Positions 31,914-41,456 of a stretch of 64,000 bases of DNA are shown here, piece by piece. The first letter of the stretch is position 1; each line of letters starts with the position of its first letter. A program made the translations under genes and the position numbers. Source of the stretch: Roseibium aggregatum (GTDB lineage Bacteria > Pseudomonadota > Alphaproteobacteria > Rhizobiales > Stappiaceae). Location of the stretch: contig NZ_JAEKJZ010000003.1 in NCBI RefSeq assembly GCF_017309185.1, positions 1 to 64,000 on the forward strand. Direction: 5' to 3'. The notes under the pieces were generated by a model. It did not search any database, had not been told where the DNA came from, and saw nothing but the letters and a program-made list of their open reading frames with translations.

Positions 31914-34727
31914 ATGGACGACCTCCTCAGGGAATTTATCACTGAGACGAACGAGAGTCTCGACGTTGTCGACGTAGAGCTCGTGAAATTCGAGCAAGAA
32001 CCGAACAACGCAACGATACTAGACAATATCTTTCGCCTGGTGCACACGATCAAAGGCACCTGCGGCTTCCTGGGCCTGCCCCGTCTTGAAGGTATCGCGC
32101 ACGCCGCGGAAACCCTTATGGGCAAATTCCGCGACGGGGCTCCGGTAACGCAAGAAGCCGTTTCTCTCATTCTGACCTCCATCGACCAGATCAAGGATAT
32201 TCTGGGCGAACTGGAAGCAGCCGAAGGCGAGGAGCCGCAAGGCGACGACAGCGAGCTGATCGGTCAGCTTGAGAACATGTCCGCCAAGGCCGATGCGGCA
32301 ATGGCAGGCGGAGGCGCCGCGGAAGAAGAGGCCGAGGCCGCCGCCCCCGCCGAGGAAGCCGAGGCTCCGGCCGAAGCGGACGCCGCAGAAGGCGGCGAGC
32401 TGCCGGAACAGGCCCTGGAGCGTCCATTGCGCCCGGGCGAAGTTTCTCTCGATGAACTTGAGCGCGCTTTCCAGGAAACGGAAATCGAGGTTGAGGTCGC
32501 CGAACCGATCGTCGACGTAGAGGAGCATGTCGAGGAAGCCGAGGAACCGGCTCCGGCACCCGTTGCCGCCAAGGCGGAAGAAAAACCTGCGTCCAAGGCG
32601 CCTGAAAAGAAAAAAGCAGGCGAGGGCGGCGAGAAAAAAGCCGCCGGTGGCGGGGTTTCCAATCAGAGCATCCGCGTTGCCGTCGACACGCTCGAGCACC
32701 TCATGACCATGGTGTCCGAGCTCGTCCTGACCCGCAACCAGCTTCTGGAAATCGTCCGCCGTCATGAAGACAGCGAATTCAAGGTTCCGCTGCAGCGCCT
32801 GTCCAATGTGACCGCGGAGCTGCAGGAAGGCGTCATGGCGACGCGGATGCAGCCGATCGGCAACGCCTGGCAGAAGCTGCCGCGTATTGTGCGCGACCTC
32901 AGCCAGGAACTTGAGAAGCCGATCGAACTGGAAATGATCGGGGCGGACACCGAACTGGACCGTCAGGTTCTTGAGATGATCAAGGATCCGCTCACACACA
33001 TGGTCCGCAATTCCGCCGACCACGGTCTCGAGCGTCCGGACGAACGCCGCGCCGCCGGCAAGAATGAAAAAGGCACCATTACACTGGCGGCCTATCATGA
33101 AGGCGGTCACATCATCATCGAAGTCCGCGACGATGGTAAGGGCATTGATGTCGACCGGGTCAAGGCGAAGATCCTGGAGCGTGGTCTGGCCACGGAGTCC
33201 GAAGTCGAGAAGATGTCGGATTCCCAGATCCACAAGTTCATCTTCGCTGCCGGCTTTTCCACGGCCGCCCAGGTCACCAGCGTTTCCGGACGCGGTGTCG
33301 GCATGGATGTTGTCAGAAACAACATCGAGCTTATCGGCGGCACGGTGGACCTGCGTTCGGTCACGGGCAAGGGCTCCAGCTTCATCATCAAGATCCCGCT
33401 GACGCTCGCCATCGTGTCGACGCTGATCGTCGAAGCCGGTGGAGACCGGTTCGCGATCCCGCAACTGTCGGTGGTCGAACTGGTCCGTGTGCAGACCAAT
33501 TCCGAACACCGGATCGAGCGGATCAAGGACACGCCTGTGCTGCGCTTGCGCAACAAGCTGCTGCCGCTGGTTCACCTGTCTCAGTTGCTCGGCATCTATG
33601 AAGGCGAAGACGCGGACAACGCCATTGACGCGGACAACGGCTTCATCGTGGTGATGCAGGTGGGCAGCCAGACCTTCGGTGTGGTGGTCGACGGTGTCTT
33701 CCACACGGAAGAAATCGTGGTCAAGCCGATGTCGACCATGTTGCGCAACCTGGACATGTTCTCAGGCAACACCATTCTCGGCGACGGCTCGGTCATCATG
33801 ATCATCGACCCGAACGGTATCGCAGGCGCCATGGCAAGCCATGCTTCCAGCTCGGTTGCCGAAGCCCAGGAAGAGGAACAGGAAGACCTGCAGCGCAAGT
33901 CGATCAATGGCCAGAACGCCATTTCGCTTCTGCTCTTCCGTGCCGGCGCACCCGAGCCGAAAGCGGTGCCGCTGTCCCTGGTCACCCGCCTCGAGGAGTT
34001 CGAGGTCTCCAAGATCGAGCGTTCCAACGGACGCGATCTGGTCCAGTACCGCGGTGCTCTGATGCCGCTGGTCTATGTCAACGACGGCGATTGCCACAAG
34101 GCGGATGGCACGCAGCCGATGCTGGTGTTCTCCGACGCTGGCCGGTCCATGGGCCTTGTGGTCGACGAAATCGTCGACATCGTCGAAGACCGGTTGGACA
34201 TCGAGGTCGGGTCCGAGCGCCCGGGCATCCTCGGGTCCGCGGTGGTCAAGGAACGGGCAACGGAGATCATCGATCTCGGCTACTACCTGCCACAGGCCTT
34301 CGAAGACTGGTTCATGCGCAAGGAAATGGACATCGAGGCTCTGACGAAGAAAGTGCTCTTCGTCGACGACAGCTCCTTCTTCAGGAACATGCTGACGCCG
34401 GTTCTGAAGGCCGCGGGTTACGATGTGACCACCTGCGACAGCGCGCAGGACGCCTTCGATCTTTTGGAAAACGGGGCCAAGTTCCACGCGGTCGTGTCGG
34501 ATATCGAAATGCCGCAGATCAACGGCTTCGAATTCTGCGAGTCGCTGCGCCGCGATCCCCGGTTCCGCAACATTCCGATCCTGGCGCTTTCGTCCCTTGT
34601 GACACCGGCGTCGATCGAGCGGGGCCGTCAGGCGGGCTTCGACGATTATGTCGCGAAATTCGACCGTCCCGGCTTGATTGCCGCGCTGAAAGACGTCTTC
34701 TCCGGTGAAATGGGAGCTGCAGCATGA
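31914..34727 (+). CDS. cheA: Chemotaxis histidine kinase CheA with second CheW-like domain and C-terminal receiver
   Basis: A 937-aa hybrid CheA. HPt domain with the phospho-His at residue 44 (RLVHTIKGTCGFLG), an acidic Ala-rich linker (about 110-235), P3 dimerisation, HATPase domain (N box HMVRNSADHGLE; GRGVGMDVV), a CheW-like P5 domain (about 490-630), a second CheW-like region (about 655-790), and a receiver domain (about 812-930) with phospho-Asp near 863 (VSDIEMP). The receiver may act as a phosphate sink. The ATG at 31914 is preferred over the in-frame GTG three codons earlier. The stop overlaps cheW (ATGA). Confidence 0.95.
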   Translation: MDDLLREFITETNESLDVVDVELVKFEQEPNNATILDNIFRLVHTIKGTCGFLGLPRLEGIAHAAETLMGKFRDGAPVTQEAVSLILTSIDQIKDILGELEAAEGEEPQGDDSELIGQLENMSAKADAAMAGGGAAEEEAEAAAPAEEAEAPAEADAAEGGELPEQALERPLRPGEVSLDELERAFQETEIEVEVAEPIVDVEEHVEEAEEPAPAPVAAKAEEKPASKAPEKKKAGEGGEKKAAGGGVSNQSIRVAVDTLEHLMTMVSELVLTRNQLLEIVRRHEDSEFKVPLQRLSNVTAELQEGVMATRMQPIGNAWQKLPRIVRDLSQELEKPIELEMIGADTELDRQVLEMIKDPLTHMVRNSADHGLERPDERRAAGKNEKGTITLAAYHEGGHIIIEVRDDGKGIDVDRVKAKILERGLATESEVEKMSDSQIHKFIFAAGFSTAAQVTSVSGRGVGMDVVRNNIELIGGTVDLRSVTGKGSSFIIKIPLTLAIVSTLIVEAGGDRFAIPQLSVVELVRVQTNSEHRIERIKDTPVLRLRNKLLPLVHLSQLLGIYEGEDADNAIDADNGFIVVMQVGSQTFGVVVDGVFHTEEIVVKPMSTMLRNLDMFSGNTILGDGSVIMIIDPNGIAGAMASHASSSVAEAQEEEQEDLQRKSINGQNAISLLLFRAGAPEPKAVPLSLVTRLEEFEVSKIERSNGRDLVQYRGALMPLVYVNDGDCHKADGTQPMLVFSDAGRSMGLVVDEIVDIVEDRLDIEVGSERPGILGSAVVKERATEIIDLGYYLPQAFEDWFMRKEMDIEALTKKVLFVDDSSFFRNMLTPVLKAAGYDVTTCDSAQDAFDLLENGAKFHAVVSDIEMPQINGFEFCESLRRDPRFRNIPILALSSLVTPASIERGRQAGFDDYVAKFDRPGLIAALKDVFSGEMGAAA

Positions 34728-35215
34728 GCGTGCTCGATCAAAAAATTACCACGGGTCGTGAAGCTGCCAGCGACATGATCCAGTATGTCACCGTGGTCAT
34801 CGGCGGTCAGCTTTTCGGGTTGCCGATTTCCCAGGTCCATGACGTCTTCGTGCCCGAGAGCGTCACCCGCGTGCCGATGTCGGCGCGCGAGGTCGCCGGC
34901 GTGCTCAATCTGCGCGGCCGAATCGTCACGGCAATCGACATGCGCCGCCGGCTCCACCTGCCGCCGCTCGAGGAAGGACAGATGATGGCTGTCGGAATTG
35001 AGTACAAGCATGAAAGCTACGGTCTGGTGATCGACACCGTCGGTGAAGTGCTGACGCTGCCGTCGGCCTCCGCGGAACCCAACCCGACGAACCTCGACCG
35101 CCGCTGGGCCGAGATTTCCGGCGGCGTGCACCGCCTGGACGGGCAATTGATGGTGATCCTGGATGTCGACCGCCTGCTGGGCGCGATGTTCACCGAACCG
35201 ATGGCTGCAGCGTAA
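34724..35215 (+). CDS. cheW: Chemotaxis adaptor CheW
   Basis: A 163-aa single CheW domain (YVTVVIGGQLFGLPISQVHDVF ... RGRIVTAIDMRRRL ... SYGLVIDTVGEVL, shown here as separate blocks). It couples chemoreceptors to CheA. It overlaps the cheA stop by four bases and is followed 36 bases later by cheY. No chemoreceptor gene is in the window. Confidence 0.95.
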   Translation: MSVLDQKITTGREAASDMIQYVTVVIGGQLFGLPISQVHDVFVPESVTRVPMSAREVAGVLNLRGRIVTAIDMRRRLHLPPLEEGQMMAVGIEYKHESYGLVIDTVGEVLTLPSASAEPNPTNLDRRWAEISGGVHRLDGQLMVILDVDRLLGAMFTEPMAAA

Positions 35216-35251
35216 GAGGCCAGAGACGGCCGTGAAGTGGAGAAACGCCTG

Positions 35252-35617
35252 ATGAAACAGTGCCTCGTAGTCGATGACTCCAGCGTCATCCGTAAGGTGG
35301 CCCGCCGCATTCTTGAGGACATGAACTTTGAGATCAGCGAAGCCGAAGACGGTCAGCAGGCGCTCGATGAATGCAGAAAAACGATGCCGGACGCAATCCT
35401 CCTGGATTGGAACATGCCGGTCATGGACGGACTTGAGTTCCTGACCAGCCTACGGGCCGAGGAAGGCGGCGAGAAACCCGTCGTCGTCTTCTGCACCACG
35501 GAAAACGATGTCGCCCATATCGCGCGGGCGATCCGTGCAGGTGCCAACGAGTACATCATGAAACCGTTCGACCGCGAGATTGTCGAAGCCAAGTTTCAGG
35601 AAGTTGGTCTTATCTAG
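35252..35617 (+). CDS. cheY: Chemotaxis response regulator CheY
   Basis: A 121-aa single receiver domain: acidic pair D8-D9, phospho-acceptor D52 (LLDWNMPVMDG), Thr in FCTTENDV and Lys in IMKPFDR. CheA phosphorylates it and it acts on the flagellar motor switch. The ATG at 35252 has GGAG nine bases upstream and is preferred over the GTG at 35237. Confidence 0.95.
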   Translation: MKQCLVVDDSSVIRKVARRILEDMNFEISEAEDGQQALDECRKTMPDAILLDWNMPVMDGLEFLTSLRAEEGGEKPVVVFCTTENDVAHIARAIRAGANEYIMKPFDREIVEAKFQEVGLI

Positions 35618-35637
35618 TCTCGAGTTGGACAGTCTAA

Positions 35638-36861
35638 ATGGCATTTGCACAAAGAAGCGTCTCCGCAGGCGCCAGCCCCATAAGCGATCCAATCAAAGTC
35701 ATGGTCGTCGACGATGCGGTGGTTATCCGCGGTCTGTTGACGCGCTGGCTCGGCGAAGACAAGGGCATAAAGGTCGTCGGTTCCCACAGAAACGGCAAGA
35801 TGGCCGTTGAGGATATCGAAAAAAGCAATCCGGACGTCGTCGTTCTGGACATCGAAATGCCTGAAATGGACGGCATGACCGCCTTGCCGCTGATGCTGGC
35901 CAAGAAGCGCGATCTTGTGGTCATTATGGCGTCGACGCTGACACGGCGGAACGCTGAAATCAGCCTGAAGGCCCTTTCCCTGGGCGCAGCCGATTATGTT
36001 CCGAAGCCGGAATCGACGTCTGAAGTGACCACTTCCGTCGATTTCCGCCGCGAACTGGTCGACAAGGTTAAGGCGCTTGGCACCCGCGCCATCCGCATGC
36101 GCGGTCCCGCGCGGACCATGCGCGCCGAAACCAGTGCCGGACGCACCGCTCAGCCGGTCCAACCGGTTCCGTCCCGCCCGACAACAGATACGCGCGCAAG
36201 CTTTCGTGGAGCTGCCCAACCGGCAGCGGCAGCCGCGGGTGGCCGCAAGTTTCAGACGCGGCCCTATTCCTCGGCCCGGCCACGTATCCTGGCCATCGGT
36301 TCGTCTACCGGCGGACCGCAGGCGCTCCAGGAAGTGATGAAGGAAGTCGGCACGGCGATGAACGATGTGCCGGTCGTCATTACTCAGCACATGCCGCCGA
36401 CCTTCACCGCGATCCTTGCCGAGCACATGGGCAAGGCGGCTCTGCGCCCGGCCAAGGAAGGCGAGGATGGCGAGATGCTGAAACCCGGCAACATCTATGT
36501 CGCACCGGGCGGCAAGCATATGGTGCTGGAAAAGGAAGCGGGCGGGGTGAAGATCCGCCTGACCGACGGACCTCCCGTGAATTTCTGCAAGCCCGCCGTC
36601 GACCCGCTGTTCGACAGTGTCGCCAAGGCATACGGTTCGGCCAGTCTTGCGGTGATCCTGACCGGCATGGGTCATGACGGCGCGGACGGCGTGAAAACCA
36701 TCTCCGCAGGCGGTGGCAGTGTCATCACCCAGGACGAAGCCTCGAGCGTTGTCTGGGGCATGCCCGGCGCCGCCGCGGCCACGGGCGTGTGTTGCGATAT
36801 CCTGCCCTTGAAGGACATCGGACCGAAGATCTCACGCATTCTGAAGGGGAACACACGATGA
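35638..36861 (+). CDS. cheB: Chemoreceptor glutamate methylesterase/deamidase CheB
   Basis: A 407-aa protein. Receiver domain with phospho-Asp at residue 71 (VVLDIEMPEMDG), an Ala/Pro-rich linker (about 150-220), and the methylesterase domain with the catalytic Ser (GSSTGGPQAL), His (TQHMPPTF) and Asp (GMGHDGADG). It removes methyl groups from chemoreceptors for adaptation. It lies 20 bases after cheY, and its stop overlaps the cheR start (ATGA). Confidence 0.95.
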   Translation: MAFAQRSVSAGASPISDPIKVMVVDDAVVIRGLLTRWLGEDKGIKVVGSHRNGKMAVEDIEKSNPDVVVLDIEMPEMDGMTALPLMLAKKRDLVVIMASTLTRRNAEISLKALSLGAADYVPKPESTSEVTTSVDFRRELVDKVKALGTRAIRMRGPARTMRAETSAGRTAQPVQPVPSRPTTDTRASFRGAAQPAAAAAGGRKFQTRPYSSARPRILAIGSSTGGPQALQEVMKEVGTAMNDVPVVITQHMPPTFTAILAEHMGKAALRPAKEGEDGEMLKPGNIYVAPGGKHMVLEKEAGGVKIRLTDGPPVNFCKPAVDPLFDSVAKAYGSASLAVILTGMGHDGADGVKTISAGGGSVITQDEASSVVWGMPGAAAATGVCCDILPLKDIGPKISRILKGNTR

Positions 36862-37718
36862 CCCCGAGCGAATTCGAGTTTCTCAAGAGCTTCCTGAAGA
36901 CCAAGTCCGGTCTCGTCCTGTCGAACGACAAGCAGTATCTGGTCGAAAGCCGGCTTCTGCCGATCGCGCGCAGTTCAAAGCTGGAGACGCTGAGCGCGGT
37001 TATCCAGACCCTTCAGCGCGGCGGCAACCGCGCGCTGGAGACCGAGGTGATCGAGGCGATGACGACGAACGAGTCGTTCTTCTTCCGCGACAAGACGCCT
37101 TTCGATCATTTCAACGACACCATGCTTCCCGCTCTCCTGGACAGCCGGGCAACGCGCCGGCAGATCAAGATCTGGTGCGCGGCCGCATCCACGGGGCAGG
37201 AACCTTATTCTCTGGCGATCTGCCTCAAGGAGGCGGCGGCCAAGATGGGCGGCTGGCGGACGAGAATCCTTGGAACGGATCTTTCGCAGGAAGTCCTGGA
37301 GAAGGCGAAAACCGGTCTCTACAGCCAGTTCGAGGTGCAGCGCGGCCTGCCGATCCAGATGCTCCTGAAATATTTCGAGCAGAAGGGCGACATGTGGCAG
37401 ATCAATTCCGCCATGCGCGCCATGGTCGAGTGGAAGAAACTCAACCTCCTGGAAAGCTTCACACATCTTGGCGAATTCGACATCGTGTTTTGCCGGAACG
37501 TGCTGATCTACTTCGATCAGTCGACCAAGTCGGAGATCCTCGAGCGCCTGGCGAAAACGCTTCCAGATGATGGCTTCCTGGTTCTCGGTGCCGCCGAAAC
37601 CGTGGTGGGGCTGACCGATGCCTTCAAGCCGGTTTCAGGCAAGCGTGGCCTGTTCCAGAAGAAACAGGCGGTTCATGCGGCCACCGGAACGACGATGCGT
37701 CCGAGGCTTGCGGTCTAA
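36858..37718 (+). CDS. cheR: Chemoreceptor methyltransferase CheR
   Basis: A 286-aa SAM-dependent methyltransferase. The N-terminal helical domain is followed by the methyltransferase fold with TTNESFFFRDKTPF, the SAM-binding segment IWCAAASTGQEPYSLAI, and FDIVFCRNVLIYF. It methylates chemoreceptor glutamates, opposing CheB. The ATG at 36858 overlaps the cheB stop and has AGGGGA upstream. It is the last gene before a terminator. Confidence 0.95.
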   Translation: MTPSEFEFLKSFLKTKSGLVLSNDKQYLVESRLLPIARSSKLETLSAVIQTLQRGGNRALETEVIEAMTTNESFFFRDKTPFDHFNDTMLPALLDSRATRRQIKIWCAAASTGQEPYSLAICLKEAAAKMGGWRTRILGTDLSQEVLEKAKTGLYSQFEVQRGLPIQMLLKYFEQKGDMWQINSAMRAMVEWKKLNLLESFTHLGEFDIVFCRNVLIYFDQSTKSEILERLAKTLPDDGFLVLGAAETVVGLTDAFKPVSGKRGLFQKKQAVHAATGTTMRPRLAV

Positions 37719-37755
37719 GCGCGAGCGCCGCGGATCCTGAAAATGCAAACTGACG

Positions 37756-37779
37756 AAGGCGGCCTAAAGCCGCCTTTTT
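37756..37779 (+). terminator. Terminator of the chemotaxis operon
   Basis: Stem AAGGCGGC / GCCGCCTT with loop CTAAA, followed by a T run, 38 bases after cheR. Confidence 0.9.
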
Positions 37780-37986
37780 CGCGTTTGTCGCAGGATGCTT
37801 CAACGCCCGACACGACCTAAACCCCATTCCGCCGACTCTCGTAAATTTTACGGGATTGGTCGCGGTAACCTCTTGCCAAAACAGGTATCCATTCCAGTTT
37901 TACAACCGTAGTCAGTCCGGGTTCCCGAAGACCGATCTTTTTTTCAAGGGGGCCTGATCGTTCGGACCGAATGACGGGAGTAAAAA

Positions 37987-38958
37987 ATGACCGAGATAAA
38001 AGTGGAACTGACGCGCCGTGCTGCTCTTCTTGGAGCGGGCGGGGCGATTGCAGGTGCAAGTCTTGCCGGATCGACGGCGGTTCACGCGGCAGCCGAAAAA
38101 CAGGGAGCCCTGCCGGCACCCGTCGCGCGTTACTCTGTTGGCGGTTTCGAGGTGAACACCCTCCATGACGGCGCGGTTTCCCTTAAAGAGCCGCAAAAAA
38201 CGTTCGCGATGAATGTCGATGTCGATACCTTCGCGTCTACCAACGCGGAAAATTTCCTGCCCAATGACGATTTCCAGATCAGCTTTACGCCGACGCTGAT
38301 CAACACCGGAAACGAGCTGGTCCTGTTCGATACGGGCAATGGCGAGGGCGCGCGGCCCGCGCGCGGTAACCTGACTTCGGCCGTGAAAAGTGCCGGCTAC
38401 CTGCCGGAACAGGTGGACGTCGTGGTGCTGACCCACATGCACCCGGACCACATCGGTGGCCTGATGGAGGGCGGGGCGCCGACGTTCGCGAACGCGCGCT
38501 ACGTGACCGGCCGCAAGGAATACGATTTCTGGGCCGGCATGGACCCGGAAGCCAATGGCGTGACCAAACTGCTTGCATCGAATGTGAAGCCGCTCGCTGA
38601 AAAGATGACTTTTCTGGAAGATGGCGGGTCCGTGGTGAGCGGGATCACGGCGGTGGCAGCCAACGGTCATACGCCCGGTCACATGATTTACATGATCGAA
38701 AACGACGGCAAACAGCTTGCTCTGACCGCGGATACGGCGAACCACTATGTCTGGTCCCTGGCGCATCCGGAGTGGGAGGTCCGTTTCGACATGGACAAGG
38801 AAGCCGCCGCGGCCACCCGAAAATCCGTGTTCAGCATGCTGGCGAACGACAAGATCCCGTTTGTCGGTTACCACATGCCGTTTCCGGCGGTGGGATATGT
38901 GGAAACCAATGGCACCGGTTTCCGCTATGTTCCGGCGTCCTATCAGCTGCAGCTCTGA
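37987..38958 (+). CDS. Tat-exported metallo-beta-lactamase-fold hydrolase
   Basis: A 323-aa protein. The N-terminus has a twin-arginine signal (TRRAALLGAGGAIAGASLAG). The mature part carries the MBL metal motif THMHPDHIGG, then NGHTPGH and a downstream ADTANH. It should be a periplasmic di-metal hydrolase. Relatives include lactonases and uncharacterised MBL proteins; the substrate is unknown. GGGAG lies six bases before the ATG. It is monocistronic between two terminators. Confidence 0.87.
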   Translation: MTEIKVELTRRAALLGAGGAIAGASLAGSTAVHAAAEKQGALPAPVARYSVGGFEVNTLHDGAVSLKEPQKTFAMNVDVDTFASTNAENFLPNDDFQISFTPTLINTGNELVLFDTGNGEGARPARGNLTSAVKSAGYLPEQVDVVVLTHMHPDHIGGLMEGGAPTFANARYVTGRKEYDFWAGMDPEANGVTKLLASNVKPLAEKMTFLEDGGSVVSGITAVAANGHTPGHMIYMIENDGKQLALTADTANHYVWSLAHPEWEVRFDMDKEAAAATRKSVFSMLANDKIPFVGYHMPFPAVGYVETNGTGFRYVPASYQLQL

Positions 38959-38986
38959 AGGGCTGCACAAGACGTTTGACAACAAA

Positions 38987-39012
38987 AAAGCCCCGGTATC
39001 GACCGGGGCTTT
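38987..39012. terminator. Bidirectional terminator between MBL gene and ctrA
   Basis: A perfect 11-bp inverted repeat AAAGCCCCGGT / ACCGGGGCTTT with loop ATCG and A/T tails on both sides. It serves the rightward MBL gene and the leftward ctrA gene. Confidence 0.88.
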
Positions 39013-39037
39013 CGATTTTCGGTGTTGGCGCCGTTGA

Positions 39038-39730
39038 TTAGGCGGCTGCCTCGACGTCGGGCTCGCGCAGCACGTAGCCGCGGCCCCAGACCGTCTCGAT
39101 GTAGTTCTTGCCGGAAGTGGCTGCCGCCAGTTTCTTGCGCAGCTTGCAGATGAAGACGTCGATGATCTTCAGCTCCGGCTCGTCCATGCCGCCGTAAAGG
39201 TGGTTCAGGAACATTTCCTTGGTGAGCGTCGTTCCCTTGCGCAGGGAGAGAAGCTCGAGCATCTGATATTCCTTGCCGGTCAGATGAACGCGCTGGCCGC
39301 CGACTTCGACGGTCTTGGTGTCCAGGTTGACCCGCAGGTCGCCGGTGACGATGACCGATTGCGCATGGCCCTTGGAGCGGCGGACGATTGCGTGGATACG
39401 CGCGACCAGCTCATCCTTGTGGAACGGCTTGGTCATGTAGTCGTCGGCGCCGAAACCGAGGCCGCGGACCTTGTCTTCGATACCCGCGTTGCCGGACAGG
39501 ATCAGGATCGGTGTCTTGACCTTCGAAACCCGCAGCGTGCGGAGAACCTCGTATCCGGACATGTCCGGAAGGTTCAGATCCAGCATTATGATGTCATAAT
39601 CGTACAGTTTGCCGAGGTCGATACCTTCCTCGCCAAGATCTGTCGTGTAGACGTTGAAGTTCTCGGACTTGAGCATCAGCTCGATGCTCTGCGCCGTTGC
39701 GCTATCATCCTCAATCAACAGTACACGCAT
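39038..39730 (-). CDS. ctrA: Cell-cycle response regulator CtrA
   Basis: A 230-aa OmpR-type regulator. Receiver domain with phospho-Asp D51 ([13 protein letters not shown]), then a winged helix with [20 protein letters not shown] and [12 protein letters not shown], which is highly characteristic of CtrA. The C-terminus ends in Ala residues, as in CtrA proteins degraded by ClpXP. It controls cell-cycle and flagellar genes after phosphorylation through CckA and ChpT. The ATG at 39730 has AAGGGG upstream. The promoter side contains seven GANTC sites. Confidence 0.97.
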   Translation of the reverse strand: MRVLLIEDDSATAQSIELMLKSENFNVYTTDLGEEGIDLGKLYDYDIIMLDLNLPDMSGYEVLRTLRVSKVKTPILILSGNAGIEDKVRGLGFGADDYMTKPFHKDELVARIHAIVRRSKGHAQSVIVTGDLRVNLDTKTVEVGGQRVHLTGKEYQMLELLSLRKGTTLTKEMFLNHLYGGMDEPELKIIDVFICKLRKKLAAATSGKNYIETVWGRGYVLREPDVEAAA

Positions 39731-40102
39731 TGCCAATCCCCTTGTTCTGCCTTTCCTGGGCAAGTCGCAACGGCTCTGTCGGTGCCTGCTACGAAGGACT
39801 GTGTTAACCCCGACTCAAAGCTAGTGGTCAATGGTTAACAAATTATGATTCGTAGCGGCAAGCTCCGACGAGAGTAATCTGTGAACAACAGTCAACTTAT
39901 TGAATCCCCAGAAAAAAGTCAGATTCATAAATCTTAATGTTGAACATTAAAAAACCGGCGTAACCGATTCCTTCTAGATTCCTTTCGACAAAGCCGTTTT
40001 AACTTCGAAATGGCTCTCGCTTGTCAGCCTTCCAAACGTTAAGATTAACCAGAGTCGTAAACGATCGGTTACCAAATCCATTAACTAGGAAAGGAATCTT
40101 CA
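39731..40102. promoter_or_regulatory. Divergent ctrA/fliI regulatory region with GANTC cluster
   Basis: A 372-base AT-rich divergent promoter region. GANTC sites lie at 39812, 39847, 39902, 39922, 39966, 39977 and 40052; about one would be expected in this length at random. GANTC is the CcrM methylation target that times ctrA transcription in Caulobacter. TTAAC and TTAA motifs are frequent, but I found no exact TTAA-N7-TTAA CtrA box. Confidence 0.75.
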
Positions 40103-41428
40103 TTGAAGGCGCTTTTCGCCGAGATTGATTCGCTTTTGCCGACCGAGATTTATGGCCGGGTTACCGCGGTTCAGGGGCTTCTTGTGGAGATCGCGGGACC
40201 GATTCACGAGATGAGCGTCGGTTCGAGGCTTCTGATTGATTCGGGTGAGGATAACCCGAAGGTTCCCGCGGAAGTCGTAGGATTCCGCGAAGGACACGCC
40301 TTGTGCATGCCGTTTTCGGGGCTCGAAGGCGTGCGGATGGGCTGCAAGGCGGTGATCCAGGCGCGCGACAGCGTGGTGCATCCGGCCAATGCGTGGCTCG
40401 GACGCGTGGTGAACGCTCTCGGCGAGCCGATAGATGGTAAAGGAGACCTTCCCAATGGCGGAGTGCCTCGCAAATTGCGAAGTACGCCGCCGCCGGCCTC
40501 GGAACGTAAACGGGTCGGTCCGGCGCTCGATCTGGGGGTCAGGGCGCTCAACACGTTCGTGACCTGCTGTGAAGGCCAGCGCATGGGGATCTTTGCCGGC
40601 TCCGGCGTTGGCAAGTCCGTGCTGATGTCGATGCTCGCCAGAAACACCGACTGCGATGTCGCGGTGATCGGTCTTATCGGCGAACGGGGCCGGGAAGTTC
40701 AGGAATTCATCGAAGACGATCTGGGCGAGGAGGGGCTGGCGCGCTCCGTCGTCGTCGTGGCGACATCGGACGAAAGCGTCCTGATGCGCCGTCAGGCGGC
40801 GTATCTGACGATGACCGTGGCCGAGCACTTCCGGGACGAAGGCAACAATGTGCTGTGCATGATGGACTCGGTCACCCGGTTCGCCATGGCGCAGCGGGAA
40901 ATCGGCCTGTCGATCGGAGAGCCGCCGACATCGAAAGGCTACACGCCCACGGTCTTTACCGAATTGCCGCGCCTTCTGGAACGGGCGGGGCCCGGCAAAA
41001 GCGGCGCCGGATCGATCACCGGCCTGTTCACGGTGCTTGTCGAAGGCGACAATCACAATGAACCTGTCGCGGACGCGGTGCGCGGTATCCTCGACGGTCA
41101 CGTGGTAATGGAGCGAGCGATTGCCGAACGCGGACGCTATCCGGCGATCAATGTGCTGAAATCCGTTTCCAGGACCATGCCGCGCTGCGTTCCCCCCGAA
41201 CAGCTTCCTGTCCTTCGCAAGGCCAGGCAATTGCTTTCCACCTATTCGGACATGGAGGAACTAATCCGGCTGGGAGCTTACCGGAAAGGTTCCGACCCGG
41301 TCGTGGACGAGGCAATCCACAGGTTCGGACCGATCGACGATTTCCTCAATCAGGGAAAAGACGAATCAACATCGCTTTCCGATGGTTATGTGCAACTTGC
41401 CAACCTTTTGGAAATGACTCCGGGGTAG
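40103..41428 (+). CDS. fliI: Flagellar protein export ATPase FliI
   Basis: A 441-aa cytoplasmic ATPase of the flagellar type III export apparatus, with Walker A GSGVGKS at residues 166-172, [15 protein letters not shown], and [18 protein letters not shown] around Walker B. The start is a TTG at 40103, supported by AGGA seven bases upstream; this unusual codon may limit expression. It is divergent from ctrA and followed 28 bases later by fliJ. Length is normal. Confidence 0.95.
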   Translation: MKALFAEIDSLLPTEIYGRVTAVQGLLVEIAGPIHEMSVGSRLLIDSGEDNPKVPAEVVGFREGHALCMPFSGLEGVRMGCKAVIQARDSVVHPANAWLGRVVNALGEPIDGKGDLPNGGVPRKLRSTPPPASERKRVGPALDLGVRALNTFVTCCEGQRMGIFAGSGVGKSVLMSMLARNTDCDVAVIGLIGERGREVQEFIEDDLGEEGLARSVVVVATSDESVLMRRQAAYLTMTVAEHFRDEGNNVLCMMDSVTRFAMAQREIGLSIGEPPTSKGYTPTVFTELPRLLERAGPGKSGAGSITGLFTVLVEGDNHNEPVADAVRGILDGHVVMERAIAERGRYPAINVLKSVSRTMPRCVPPEQLPVLRKARQLLSTYSDMEELIRLGAYRKGSDPVVDEAIHRFGPIDDFLNQGKDESTSLSDGYVQLANLLEMTPG

Positions 41429-41456
41429 ACTGCCCGAGTTAGGGGAGTATTGAGTA

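Noticed and set aside
39934..39950. TTAA-N9-TTAA upstream of ctrA as a CtrA box
   Set aside because: The known CtrA box needs a 7-bp spacer (TTAA-N7-TTAA); the 9-bp spacing does not fit.
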